Positions 1 to 11,189 of a stretch of 64,000 nucleotides of DNA are shown here, in pieces. Location of the stretch: the NCBI RefSeq assembly GCF_958298935.1, contig NC_084942.1, positions 3,665,501 through 3,729,500 on the forward strand, in the 5' to 3' direction. The stretch's first letter is position 1. Each line of letters opens with the position of its first letter. Source of the stretch: Phragmites australis (taxonomy: Eukaryota > Streptophyta > Magnoliopsida > Poales > Poaceae). The notes beneath the pieces are model-generated. The model made no database searches. It had not been told where the DNA came from and saw nothing but the letters and a program-made list of their open reading frames with translations. Both the position numbers and the translations under genes were made by a program.

Positions 1-570
1 TCCCCATGTGTACTTGGGTTTCCCCCCCACCAAATCTCAGACAGAAGTGCCTGCCTCGGATCTGGTTAGGTTGTTGCCACCAAACTCTTTGTTCCCCAAC
101 AAAATTCCAAAATCCAGATTAAGCACCTGATCTACAACTCTCAATGAACTACTGGCACCAAAAGAAAGGCAATAAGGCATGTACATATGAAAAATAAAAA
201 AAGAATAAGTTTGAAAGAATGAATGGAAATTGACTAATCAAATTCCTCCAAATTCATCCAGTCAAATGTGTCACCAACCAAGAAAAAAAGAGAACATCTG
301 CCCCTGTAAATAATTGTGCCCCAAAAAGGTTTATTAACAATTAAGATTGCTTTAACAGCAAGTAACAACCAGGTAATGAAGGCCGCACATATTAATATTA
401 CCATGGTAGTATTGATCCTAAGGTAATTAAGGAAAAGGAAAATTACCCTCCTTTTACATTTATATTTATAACCCACATAACTGCAGCATAATCACTCACT
501 ATTGATTGATTTGATTATTACCACCTGAACTGAGCTGAGCATCAAGATCTCTGCCTGCCTCTGTTTTTCG
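1..570. other. AT-rich intergenic flank, no gene seen
   Basis: I see no convincing coding frame or mobile-element terminus here. The stretch lies 3' of the NHL gene that reads on the minus strand. An AATAAT on the minus strand (about 514-519) could be its near-upstream polyadenylation element, roughly 120 bases past the stop codon. Confidence 0.5.
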
Positions 571-641
571 CTATGGACACGCGCAGGCAGGGCATCCCAG
601 TAGGAGAAGAGAAGTACCTCGCCGGCGCCGGAGCCGGCGGC

Positions 642-1268
642 CTAGACCTCGACGTGACAGTACGTGGTTGTCTGGAACCTGAACCCGCCGGCCCCCGGCG
701 CGCCGTTGCCGCCGTTGGTGACGAGGAAGGCAGGGCAGGTGACGAAGAGGTGGTAGTGGCCTGAGATCCAGCTGCCGACCTTCCAGCGGACGCGGCCGTC
801 GATCTTGACCTGGAGGATGAGGTAGCCCGCCTGGCAGTCCTGGGAGAGCGCGTCGGCGAGGTAGGGCGCGAAGGGCACGTCGGGGCCCGCGAGGACGGGG
901 GACCAGACGTCGACGTCGCCGTGGCCCTGGTAGACCGGCGGGAGCGAGGCGGCGACGGTGATCTGCTGGTACTTGTAGGAGGCGTAGACGTCGAGGCGGT
1001 CGTAGTAGACGCCGACGCGGTCGTTGGTGTTGCGGGAGGCGATGGTGACCTGGAGCGAGGTGGAGAGGACGTTGGAGGAGTTGGAGAGGTCGAGCTGGCG
1101 GATGGAGGCGTCCTGGAGGAAGAAGCGCGGGTGCGTCGGGCGGAGGACGAGGTAGACGATGAGCGCGATGATGGCGACGATGAGGGCGAGGCCGAGGAGC
1201 AAGGCGGCGAGGCGGCGGCACGACCGGCGGAGGTCGTCGTCGCCGTGGTTGCCGCAGTCCTTGCTCAT
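642..1268 (-). CDS. NDR1/HIN1-like (NHL) LEA_2 family membrane protein
   Basis: Intronless 208-residue protein. An N-terminal basic cytosolic stretch (about 1-18, ending RRSCRR) is followed by one hydrophobic segment (about 19-42, rich in L/I/V/A). A lumenal or apoplastic LEA_2-type beta-sandwich domain follows, with the family pattern RNTNDRVGVYYD near residue 78 (related to the N-P-N...IG-x-YYD motif) and a C-terminus ending CHVEV. The length matches the usual 200-230 residues of NHL proteins. Members are plasma-membrane-associated and several take part in pathogen and abiotic stress responses; that role is family knowledge and is not shown here. The start chosen is the first ATG giving basic tail then membrane anchor. 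The coding region is very GC-rich, as is common for intronless grass genes. The overlapping GC-rich frames on both strands are shadows of this gene. Confidence 0.9.
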   Translation of the reverse strand: MSKDCGNHGDDDLRRSCRRLAALLLGLALIVAIIALIVYLVLRPTHPRFFLQDASIRQLDLSNSSNVLSTSLQVTIASRNTNDRVGVYYDRLDVYASYKYQQITVAASLPPVYQGHGDVDVWSPVLAGPDVPFAPYLADALSQDCQAGYLILQVKIDGRVRWKVGSWISGHYHLFVTCPAFLVTNGGNGAPGAGGFRFQTTTYCHVEV

Positions 1269-3668
1269 GGCTGACGCTAGAGCCTAGCTAGAGAGCGTCG
1301 CGTCAGCTCTTCTTCCTTGTGGTGGGAGGAGTTTGAGACGAAGGGGAAAAGAGAGCGAGGTGAGGTGTTAAGAAGGGAGGGGATGTTGAGCCAAGTGGGT
1401 GTCACGGCCCAATTAATAGGCTGAGCGAAAGAGAGGTGATGGTGCAGTGGCGTATTTTAGACCCCTCAACTATATTTTTTTTTCATTTTAATCTCTTTTT
1501 GATTTTTTTTCTCGTTCTTATTTTTTTTATTTTCTCTTATCTCTAATAATATTTTTTAAAAGGATTTGTGAAGGAAAAAGAGAGAATCTCGTTCTAAAGA
1601 GGAATAACTTTGATAATTTCATCTTGAAGGGAAATCGTTGGAGCACTGAAGGGAACAAAAGTTCCTTTTGTGAAAGGATTCTATGCCCTAACGAGAATCG
1701 GTTAGGATGATCTTAGAAGGCAGGAGGGAAAATAATCCTTTAAGAACTAATCTTATGTATTTAGAGTTTGAATCTAATTTATAATATTCATGTGATAATT
1801 TGTTTTTATTTTATTATACATTATTTCTTTTGTTTTGATCCTAAATTTTATGGTAATTTTTGTCACTATAACTTAAGTCTAGGTCTCAAACATACGAAAT
1901 GAGATTTTATAGGATTATTTTTCAACCTACCGACTACCACTTCCTTATAGTCTCTTTTTTTTTTTACGAGATAAGAAGAAAAGGAAGAGAGATGAGATGG
2001 AAGATAGGGAAGGAGGAAGAAAATCAGCTCCTTTTCGTAACTTGTGTAGGAGTATTTGTCACTGTCATGTTGAGATCATGATGATGTAGAGGAGGGAGCC
2101 GAGGCCTAAACTAGTGCTATTTGTAAGCTAGCACAATCGTTTCTGTCTCGGGGAATACTACCCTATTATCATCGTGACACTACATTTTTATGCTATTATA
2201 TCTTTTTTTTGCGAATCTTTTATGTTATTATCTTGGAATGCGCATGCTGCATACTTGTCGCTTTTAGGTGATTGATCGTTCATCTGCCTTTGCTTACTTT
2301 CGAGTTCCAAATGGACATGGCTGAGGAGTTGATCGACTTGAGCTGCCGAGCAGACGGATCAAAAGCAGAATTTGGTGCGCCGAGGCATGGATGGGCAGGT
2401 GGCCGAATAAAGGAGATGAAACTCCGTGCACCTAAAATCGATTTCGATTCCACAAGGATGGGCCCCAGAGAGAAGAGCAGGATGAACAAGAAGACGATCT
2501 GCATTGACTCGGTTTGTTGGACCTGCCCTCTGACCGGCATGGGCCCACCTTGCCAGAAGAGCGTAGTACTTACTACGTTGGACTCGTGCTGTGGACTGGC
2601 AAGGCGTGGTTTTTCCATGCGTGCCATGTCTCCCAATCGTTTCACGTGTCCAAAACAATCAGGAAGCTTCCCGCTCGATTCTCTCCGGGATTAAAGTTTC
2701 GGCGATATTTCGAATTTTGGTCTTTTCTTCGGTGAACGAAATATCTAATTTTGAAAAAAAATCATTGATATATGAGACTCATAGAGTGAAGGACGAAAAA
2801 TAACTTATAAAATTTCACAAATTTCAATCTTCTCACTGATAAATAAAAATTAAAAAAACGAAATTAAAATCCTTGCACGCACTCATGCCTCTTGTCTAGA
2901 CGCGGCGGGCGAGCCCCTGTGGGCGGCGCGGAGTTCTTCCACCCCGGACCCGATCAGTTGGGCTGGCATGTCGATCACGGACTGTGAGCGAAATGCTCAG
3001 ACCAGAAAACAGTATGCGTGGCACCATAATGTACATATTTTTTTTTATTTTTTAATCTCATTCATATGGGACAACACGCCTTTACTTGTATAGTTAGCGG
3101 ATGTGATCGTACCTCTGCCTATCATAGATTAAATTTCATATTTGTAATTTATGTGTCTTATTAAAGCTGAATTTTTTAGTGGCAAAAGACGTGTCTATCG
3201 ACAGCAATATGTATGTGGTGATTTTGTCTATTTTTAAGCTCTGTATTTTTAATCTTCAATGAATAGCATGTGTAAACATCACGTGACTATGAGTATGTGT
3301 ATATATGAGTTGTACTAGTATTTCTTAAAAAATCTCATTCATGTAGGTCTTCATTAGAAAAGATTAACTCCACGTGCATTTTTTAATAGAAAAAGGGAGT
3401 GATTTCATGCAAGTCTTGAGTAGTACTACTACATCTGTACCTGGAACATCAACCACATACTAGTAGTACGTACTAGTATACAAGCAGCTGTGAGCATTGC
3501 TGCCTGTACATATATGCACGTGGTGTCCAGGTCGCCAGCCGTCCTCCCTCCCCACAAAAAATTGCTCCTGAAAAGCCGCGCGAGGGAGCGTGCACAAACA
3601 TGGCGCTCCACGTTCAGTCGGTGAGCAGTGAAGCACACGCACCACTGTAATACTACCTCGTTGACTAA
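1269..3668. other. Upstream flank of the NHL gene; no supported gene
   Basis: The first 250 bases are the likely 5' UTR and promoter of the minus-strand NHL gene; I see no clear TATA box. The rest is AT-rich with T-runs. Overlapping frames of up to 140 codons on both strands at about 2272-2735 have no recognisable domain. A stretch near 2700-2880 (AAATTTC-rich, with GAAATTTTG-type words) resembles 44430-44610, so both may be copies of one short interspersed repeat. Confidence 0.4.
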
Positions 3669-3738
3669 AGCCGATCGTGGAGGCGGCGGCCAGCCGGCGA
3701 GGAGGAGCCCACGACGCAGTGAAGGTGAGGTGAAGCCT
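3669..3738 (+). repeat. 70-bp direct repeat, copy A
   Basis: This segment recurs almost unchanged at 5050-5119, in the same orientation and with about 10 differences. It begins AGCCGATCGTGGAGG and ends GTGAAGCCT. The two copies bracket a 1.3-kb segment of different composition. Confidence 0.75.
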
Positions 3739-5049
3739 TGCCTTGCTAGATCGGATCCGTGTACCTGCACCGTGCGCGCCGATGCAGGGAGGGCAGATTA
3801 CCTGGGATAGCAGAAATAAGTAATCTCTAGCTGACTCTTAAATATTGTTTTTATAGGAAGCCTCTCTAATAGATTTTCTCTTTATTTCTTTACGTGCATC
3901 AACCAAATCTCTAAATCTGGCTTTTAAATTTCACTCTATATTTTATTAACATCCTATAACTATATATTATGCAAAATAACTAAAGGTGGTCATAGACACG
4001 GTTAATGAGTCCATCAGTCAAGCTAAATAAATAATAGTTATCCATAATTCCATATGATATAAAGCTGATGGGAACTGATCTGACTCAAAACACTCAACAT
4101 CATTCATCAATTGGTAAATCATGTCTCATTTGCTATATTTCTAGGTTTGCAAATTACAAGGACCAAAGAATTGGTAAATCCTGAATGATCATCAAGTTAT
4201 CATTCAATATTCATCAATCATCATTCATCATTTGGTTTGCTGATACTGAAAGGCTGAATCCCAAAACAAATAATCAACCATTCAATCCTGAACTGAATTG
4301 TCAATGCTCAATTGCTCATCAATCCTGAATGGCGAATGCTCATCAATCCTACAGGCTACATTCCTACCTGAATGCCTGAAGGCTGAAGCTAAAATCAATT
4401 GATGTCTTGATGATTAATGATGAACAATCCTGATTCCTAAAGCTGAATGACAAGATGCCTGGCGCAGTGGCACCTGTGGCCTGCCGATGTGCCGGTGCTG
4501 CCTGCCGAGATGCCGACTTGCCGTGGCCCATGGTGCCGCTGTGCCACCCGAAGCCGAGACGCGATTACAGGGGCCTGAAGCTAAGACGCTGAGTGCTTGC
4601 TCCTTGCCCTTGCCGACTTGGAGTTTGCGGCTTGCCCGCCGGCCGCCATGGCCTCTGCCCATGCGCCGAGAATTTAGGGTTAGAGGGGATGGACTACTCT
4701 CTGTTGGAGGACTGGAGCTCTGAAGGGGAAATGGGACCGGCATCACTGAAGGGGAAACGGGACCGGCAGCACGAGCTCTGAAGGGGAAACAGCAGTGGCA
4801 GGGAATGAGCTCAGATGGCACGAGGAAGATTTCACGGGGGAGGGGGCGGCATTTGTCGATGGCGAGCACTATCCTCCTCCATGGATGTGGCGAGCGAGGG
4901 GGAGGCGATAGCGAGTCCTAATTTTTGGTGACCCCGATATCGAGCCGATTGGAGCCGGTTTTTTCACGGGATCATCATATTTGGCTATAGAGAGCCGGTT
5001 GGCATCGTCAGTTGTGTGATCCTGAGCAGGCGCCCAACTCGCCAAGGGT
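3739..5049. other. Repeat-like insert between two 70-bp direct repeats
   Basis: The first part is AT-rich. About 4120-4440 is built from loosely repeated words such as AATCCTGAATG, ATTCATCA and AGGCTGAA. The right part is GC-rich and contains three copies of a CTGAAGGGGAAA-type motif spaced about 32 bases apart (about 4718-4792). This mix looks like a non-autonomous transposable element, but I cannot define terminal inverted repeats. The longest frame (4414-4869, minus) is low-complexity and has no known domain. Confidence 0.35.
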
Positions 5050-5119
5050 AGCCGATCGTGGAGGAGGCGGCTAGCCAGCCAGGAGGAGCCCACGACACAA
5101 GGAAGGTGAAGTGAAGCCT
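5050..5119 (+). repeat. 70-bp direct repeat, copy B
   Basis: Partner of 3669-3738. The copies match over their full 70 bases and diverge on both sides, so the duplication is bounded rather than part of a longer tandem array. Confidence 0.75.
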
Positions 5120-6849
5120 GGAATTAAATTTTAAGAAGATTCAAGGTCAAGGTGGCAGTTCCTTTCTCAACGGAGATAATATTAATGTGCTGTAGTATTT
5201 GGACGATCTGAAATGATTAGATTTTTAAAAATGTCCATCCGACAGTCCAAGCAGTCAAAGCTAAGTTCAAGCATGAGTTAGCACTGGTTATTCATTGTGC
5301 CAAGAAAAGATGTGTAAATTTAATAGAACAATGGCGTGCTTCTTTAGATCAACTTGTTTAGGGTTCCTTGTTCTTTTTATAATTATCAATATATAACCAG
5401 TAGGACATGATCCTACTGTCCAACCAAAGCCATATGCGGCTGCGCAGCAGCATCTCGTACCAATCCAATTGCCCCTTGCTGCCGGCCGGCTATCTATCTA
5501 TCTTTCAGAGTTTTTCAGTGCACCATCTTTTGTTTTAGTGTAGCAAAAGCGGCTTTGCGGTTGGGCGAAAGTGCAATCAGGAATCCTGCTCCAAAGACGC
5601 GGCTTTCCTTTCCTCTGCGTGGATAGAACAGAATCCGATTCTGCTTTCAACACGGCATGCGAACGACGTAGCACAAGGTTTCTGTTGACTGTCCTGCAAA
5701 ATACTTCTAGTAACGAGTACATATCGGATCAAACTGTGGACTGCAAGATAGCCTGTTAGCAACATCCTCGAGGTTGAGGTGAGTCGGGGTTCGATTTCCT
5801 CTCCTGTGTAGAAGCGTACAATGAATACCGAGTAAGATAGTTTAGTCTATAAAAGAAAATTAGATTAAACTGTATTTTTCAGAAAATGGGGAGATAAAAG
5901 AAGAGAACGAAAGAGAACGAGACCACCCTGTTCTAAAGCGTTCTAAAGAGAATGAGAAAAGAAAGAAAATCACGCACCTTTGCAGTGAGAAAAAAAAAGG
6001 AGAAAAAAAAGAGAGTTGGCTGCTGCATTTGGAGCGAGGATGCAAGACACCAAACGCTAATAAAGAAAATCTGTCTCCTAATCGTTAAGGACGTTCATAT
6101 CGAACCTAATTGCCCAGCAATAGGTTACTGAGGGTTTTCTTAAACGAGCGGTAAGAAAGCTACCGGTTATATTAAATAGAGGGAGCCTGATGGGAAAAAA
6201 AAGCCGGAAAGGTCTTGAAAGAAAAACAAAATTGAAAAAGGACAAAATCACATAGCGGGTCTACTCGCGATTGGTTAGGCGGCAAGATACTGTGCACCCA
6301 GAAAAACAAAAGGACCACCTTACCCTTGATTCTTTGGAGTTGCAGCAACACAATTCACAAAGGTCATAAAATTACATGCTGTTAACTATGCACTAATTTC
6401 AGAAGGCCCAATCCCTGTTGCTATCGTATATTTCAAGCCAAGTCCCATCTTGAAGAGGAGAGAGAATCTGCAGAACAGTTCCAGGCCGCTCCCCGCCAAC
6501 AGTTACATTCTTGTTTCCACACCTCCCACACCTGAGATCAGGTGGCCGAAACAGCAAGAACACCAACAAGGGACCATCATCCCTTCCTCCACCAAATGGC
6601 CACAAAATTTCATTCTTGCAAGCAACAGGCAGATTCTACTAAACCTTCTGCCTGGGCCACCCCCCTAGAAGACCATGTCTTCTTCCTACTCCAAATTGAC
6701 CACCTACCAACCATGATCTGAACACCCAATCGAATGCTGTCATGTTTGTCATCACCGGCGCATCTTGTTCACATGTGGCCATGGCCCCTGACAAAGCACG
6801 TTGTAGCTTACAACTACACAGCATGATGCAGGACGGATTGGGAAGGTGT
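5120..6849. other. Intergenic, no gene supported
   Basis: No frame here shows a known domain. The 68-codon minus frame at 6399-6605 contains a CxxC-like pair but I cannot place it in a family. A tRNA B-box-like word (GGGTTCGATTTCC, about 5787) has no matching A box or cloverleaf. Confidence 0.4.
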
Positions 6850-7479
6850 TGACGAACAAATTTGTTATGTCATTTGTCTAAAGTCTAATTGAGTTATCAA
6901 GTATTTTAGTAGCCGAATTATTGTGGTTGGTTAGTTTAATTTGATTGCTAAATGAATGGGTGGCCGAATATAAATGTTCTGGTTTAATCATCTGATGGTT
7001 ATTTAAGGTTAACAATTAGTTACTTAAGTCAATTGGTATGTTAATTAGGAGAAAAGGTAGGAAGAAAAGAGAGAGAAATCAGGCGGAAGGTCTACATGCT
7101 AATCAGTGCTGATTTCTACTCATCCGCTAAGGGATCATCTTCTTCGGCCATAGCACAATATGGACTCGGGATCATTCACAACAATATCGTCATGCCATCT
7201 ATCTACATCAAGCTCGAGGTTATTTTGCAATACAATGAATAGGCCTGTTGATGTTGCTATGCATGTATTTGATGAATTTAATGCATCAACTAGAAATACA
7301 GATTATGTGTTGGGTAATTGTTTTAGATCTTCAGACGGCTCCACCCCTGTTGCACGCCTTCCCCCTGCAGGGAGGCATCGGACGGCTCCACCCCTTTGCC
7401 GAGACCCCGAGACCGCCGTCTCTCTCCCCGAGCGCGCGTTGCCACCCAACAACTAGTGGCTCCCATTTACGGGACAGGG
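6850..7479. other. AT-rich stretch before the gypsy remnant; origin unclear
   Basis: Begins TGTTGACGAACAAATTTG, which could be an LTR-like start, but no matching CA end, target duplication or second copy is visible. About 7320-7450 becomes GC-rich (CGGCTCCACCCC repeated twice about 50 bases apart). No 5' LTR matching the 3' LTR at 14071-15043 is present, so the gypsy element downstream is truncated on this side. Confidence 0.35.
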
Positions 7480-7499
7480 TGTAATGCCCTATCAGCTAG

Positions 7500-8330
7500 G
7501 TTACGTGAAGTACGCTGACCGGACAAGTTCCGACCAATCCTAGCCGAGAAGTATGATGGCTCTACCAATTCGGAAGAGTTCTTGCAGATTTACACCACCA
7601 TGGTGCAAGCTGCGGGAGACCATGGGAAGGTCATGGCCAACTATTTCCCTACTGCCCTGACAGGTTCTGCCCAGTCTTAGCTGATGAACCTCCCCTGCGG
7701 GTCGGTTCACTCCTGGGAGGATCTGTGCGACCAGTTCGTCATTAACTTCCAGGGGACCTAAACCCGACCAGTGGTTGAAGACGATCTATATCAAATCCGA
7801 CAGCGACAAAGGAGAGTCGTTGCGAGACTTCATCCATCGTTTCACTGAACACCGGAACACCATTCCAAGGATCACGGGAGAATCCGTAATCATAACGTCT
7901 AAACGGGGGGGGGGGGGTCAAAGACTAGAAAATAGTCTAGAAGCTGGTCACTTGGGTAATCCGAAGCACAACCGAGCTCTTCGAGCTCGCGGATAAGTAC
8001 GCTCAGGCCGTCGAGGCCCAGGATCGACAGATCGACACCAGGCAGCAACCTACGTCCGAACGACCCACCCTTGCCAAAGTGTCGACCGGAAGGACAAGAA
8101 GAGCAAGCGCAAGGCAGGACCTCCCGAGGTCTTGGCGGTCGAGCAAACTGGCCTAACACGTCGGCGCTTCAAAAAGAAGGACGAGAAAAAGGGTCGGGGC
8201 TACTGTCCGATCCACCGTATGGACGTCCATGACCTGATTGAATACAAGGTCGTGTGAGGCATCATCGACCAGGAGCTCAGAGAGCGCAAGTACAAGCACA
8301 ACAACAACGATAAGGACGGGGTCACCCCCG
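7500..8330 (+). pseudogene. gag remnant of the gypsy element
   Basis: Reading across frames gives a retrotransposon gag pattern: a YDGSTN-like motif, then residues resembling ALTGSAQSW and SWEDLCDQFV, a run of R/E/L-rich sequence, and a C-terminal CPIHR...HDL segment like that of Tat-type gag proteins. Stops interrupt it (for example near 7678 and 7760), and a run of 13 G at about 7905-7917 coincides with a frame change. Gag would form the virus-like particle. Nothing here could do so now. Confidence 0.7.
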
Positions 8331-8365
8331 ACCAGTCGGCACTGGGGTACCAGCATACCGATCAT

Positions 8366-8851
8366 ATGGTTCATCACATCTTCGGAGGCACCGCGACATA
8401 TTCATCTATTAGGAAATACAAGTCGGTGGTTCGGGAGGTATGGGCAACCGCATCAGACCCAAGCCCGCGCCTGAAGTGGTCAGAGGTCCCGCTCACTTTC
8501 AGCCAGGCCGACCACCCCGCGTGCGTCCGACGTCCTGGTCACTACCCCATCGTGGTCGAACCCATGGTACAGAACATTCGCCTAGGCCACGTGCTTGTCC
8601 ACGGCGGAAGCTCGATCAACCTCCTCTTCGCCGATGCACTAGACGCCCTGCAAATTCTGAGAAGCTCGTTGAGGCCGTCTCCACCTTTCTTCGGGATCAC
8701 TCTGGGCTCCTCGGACAAGCCACTGGGACAAATCGAGTTGCCCGTCACCTTTGGTTCACCGGACAACTTCAGAACCGAAAGGGTCATTTTTGATGTGGCT
8801 GACTTCGGGATGGTGTATAATGCGATCCTAGGCCGACTAGCGATGGCCTAG
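8366..8851 (+). pseudogene. gypsy aspartic protease region
   Basis: Open for 161 codons. The usual catalytic D-G-G/S-S motif is visible as VHGGSSINLLF (about residue 77), with the aspartate of the family pattern replaced by histidine, so the protease is predicted inactive. The C-terminal part (FDVADFGMVYNAILGR) matches the retropepsin ILGR segment. It would have cleaved Gag-Pol. Flanking frames carry the adjoining parts of the polyprotein. Confidence 0.8.
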
Positions 8852-9119
8852 TTTACGGCCATTGCCCACTATGCATACCAGGCGATCAAAATCGCTGGAC
8901 CAACAGGGGCCATCATCGTTACTGGCAACTCAAAGGCAGCCCTACACGGCGACAAGAGGAGCCTCGACATGGTCGAACTGACTCCCGGGTCGCAGCCCGT
9001 GACAACAGAATCCAAAGTCCATATCGTCGCCACCCCCGACAATCGGCTCAAGGCAGTGAGCTTGGATGACACCAACCCGACCAGGTCGGTTCAGATAGGG
9101 GCCACCTTGGACCCCAAAT

Positions 9120-9880
9120 AGGAACTCGCGCTCATCATCTTCCTTCGGGCGAACGCGGACGTCTTTTCGTGGAGTCCATCTGATATACCTGGAGTCCCCA
9201 GGGGTGTGATCGAGCACAAGCTGTCTATGCGACCAGACGCACTACCAGTAAAGCAGAAGGCGTGTCGATTCGCAGCCGACCGAAAGGAAGCACTTCGTCA
9301 GGAGATCGACAAGCTCCTCGAAGTAAGCTTCATACGGGAGGTGCAGTACCCAAAATGGCTACCTAACACAGTCATGGTCCGAAAGCACAATGGTAAGTGG
9401 AGAATGTGCGTCGACTTCACCGACCTCAACAAGGCATACCCGAAGGATCTCTTCCCACTTCCCCGAATCGATCATCTAGTTGACTCAACTGCTAGCAGCG
9501 ATTATGTTTCTTAAATGCACGGTCAAGGTACCATCAAATTAGTATGTATAAGGAAGATGAGGAAAAAACAGCTTTTGTTACACCCTTTGGGGTCTTTTGC
9601 TATGTAAAAATACATTTTGGCTTAACAAGCACTATGCCAATTACCAGCGATGTATTCAACTCGTTCTCCGACCACAGCTCGGAAGAAACGTCGAGGTATA
9701 CATAGACGATGTGGTCGTCAAAAGCAAGATCAAGACAGACCTGATCACGGATCTGCAAGAAACATTTGACAATCTCCGAAAGTACCGCATAAAACTGAAC
9801 CCAGAGAAGTGTACGTTCGGGGTACCATCAGGGAAGTTGCTCGGATTCCTCGTATCCTAGCGGGGAAGAGATGCAAACCC
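9120..9880 (+). pseudogene. gypsy reverse transcriptase remnant
   Basis: Two open segments show the RT domain. The first (9206-9514) has the WLPNTVMVRK and WRMCVDFTDLNKA motifs. The second (9597-9860) has the catalytic YIDDVVVKS box and LNPEKCTFGV. The stretch between them still translates in pieces across frames but carries stop codons. The D-D pair of the active site is preserved even though the frame is broken. Family: Ty3/gypsy reverse transcriptase. Confidence 0.85.
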
Positions 9881-10029
9881 TGACAAGATCAGCACTATCG
9901 ACCAGATGCGACCCCCGACCAGGTTAAAAGAGGTTGAGAGGCTAACAGGGTGCATTGCAGCTCTGAGCAGGTTCATCTCAAGGCTAGGAGAAAAAGGATT
10001 ATCGCTCTTCAAACTCCTGAAGAGAAACA

Positions 10030-10960
10030 ATCACTTCTAGTGGATGCCAGAGGCAGAACCAACTTTCCAAGAGCTCAAAAGGTACCTCTCCTCCCCTCCC
10101 ATACTAACCGCGCCTTGGCACGATGAGGAACTCTTGCTCTATGTTGCCTCAACACCACAGGTCGCAAGTGCGATCCTGGTCGTCGAAAGGGATGGCCTCC
10201 AGTGACCAGTGTATTACGTCAGCGAGGTCATACACGACGTGAAGGCTCAGTACCCACAGGCTCAGAAACTGCTATACGCCGTCCTAATAGCCTCTCACAA
10301 GCTCAGACACTACTTTCAGGCTCACAAAATCAAGGTGATTTTCTCATTCCCAATTAGGAAAATTCTCCATAATAGAGATGCGACAGGAAGAACGGTAAAA
10401 TGGGTAGTAGAGCTTAGGGGATTCGACCTCCAGTTCGCCCCCCAAACTTCTATCAAGTCCCAGGCGCTAACTGATTTTGTAGCCGAGTGGTCATCCTTCG
10501 AGTCCGAGTAGGTACAACGACCAGAAACAGACGAGCACTGGACCATGCACTTTGACGGGTCGTTCACATTGAAGGGAGCCAGGGTAGGAGTGGTTATGGC
10601 CTCACCCACTGGCAATATCCTTAGGTACGTAGTTCAATTATATTTTCTCGCAACTAATAACATTGCTAAATATGGGGGCTTCTTGTCCGGAATGCGAGCA
10701 ACCTCCACACTAGGGATTAAATGACTGTTAGTGATATGGGACTCGCTTCTAGTCATGAACCAGGTGTAAAAGGAGTTTTAGTGCTCTCATCCGACAATGG
10801 CGGCATACCTTGCCGAAGTGAGAAGACTAGAGCGACGCTTTATCGGCTTTGAGGTCAAGCACGTCCCTCGCAAGCACAACTTTCGAGCCAATGAGCTGGC
10901 CCATCTAGCTTTTTCTTGTAAACCTATCCCGGTTGGAGTCTTTGAAGAAATACTCTCACG
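10030..10960 (+). pseudogene. gypsy RT connection and RNase H remnant
   Basis: A stop-interrupted reading shows the RT thumb/connection pattern (LSSPPILTAP, YYVSEVIHDVKAQYPQAQK, KLRHYFQAH). RNase H residues follow (MHFDGSFTLKGA across a frame change near 10510, then HVPRKHNFRANELAHLA at about 10860-10910). Several catalytic-type acidic positions are recognisable, but in-frame stops near 10204, 10511 and 10720 break the chain. Confidence 0.8.
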
Positions 10961-11189
10961 ACCATCCACCACGGTTTCAGGCCAAGGTGAAGGGGATGCT
11001 CCGCTCAAAAACAGAACACCCGAGGCAACACCTTTAGAGGCAACGTCTCCCTCGGTGCCATCGACCTCGGGCAGCCATCATGTGGTCGCCTTGCTCGGTT
11101 CGGGTACAACCTGGATGGATCAGATCTCGGACTACCTTCAAAATCGGGCAACCCCTGACGATGATGTGTCAGCAGAAAAGGTCTCACGG

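Noticed and set aside
571..1274. Frames overlapping the NHL gene (216 codons minus; 117 codons plus)
   Set aside because: GC-rich shadow frames. The LEA_2 protein explains the region fully.
2272..2735. 140-codon plus frame and overlapping minus frames
   Set aside because: No domain, no splice or promoter context, and open on both strands.
4414..4869. 151-codon minus frame
   Set aside because: Low-complexity and inside a repeat-like insert; no conserved domain.
5755..5810. Possible tRNA or SINE from a GGTTCGA-type B box
   Set aside because: No A box at the right spacing, no cloverleaf and no A-rich tail.
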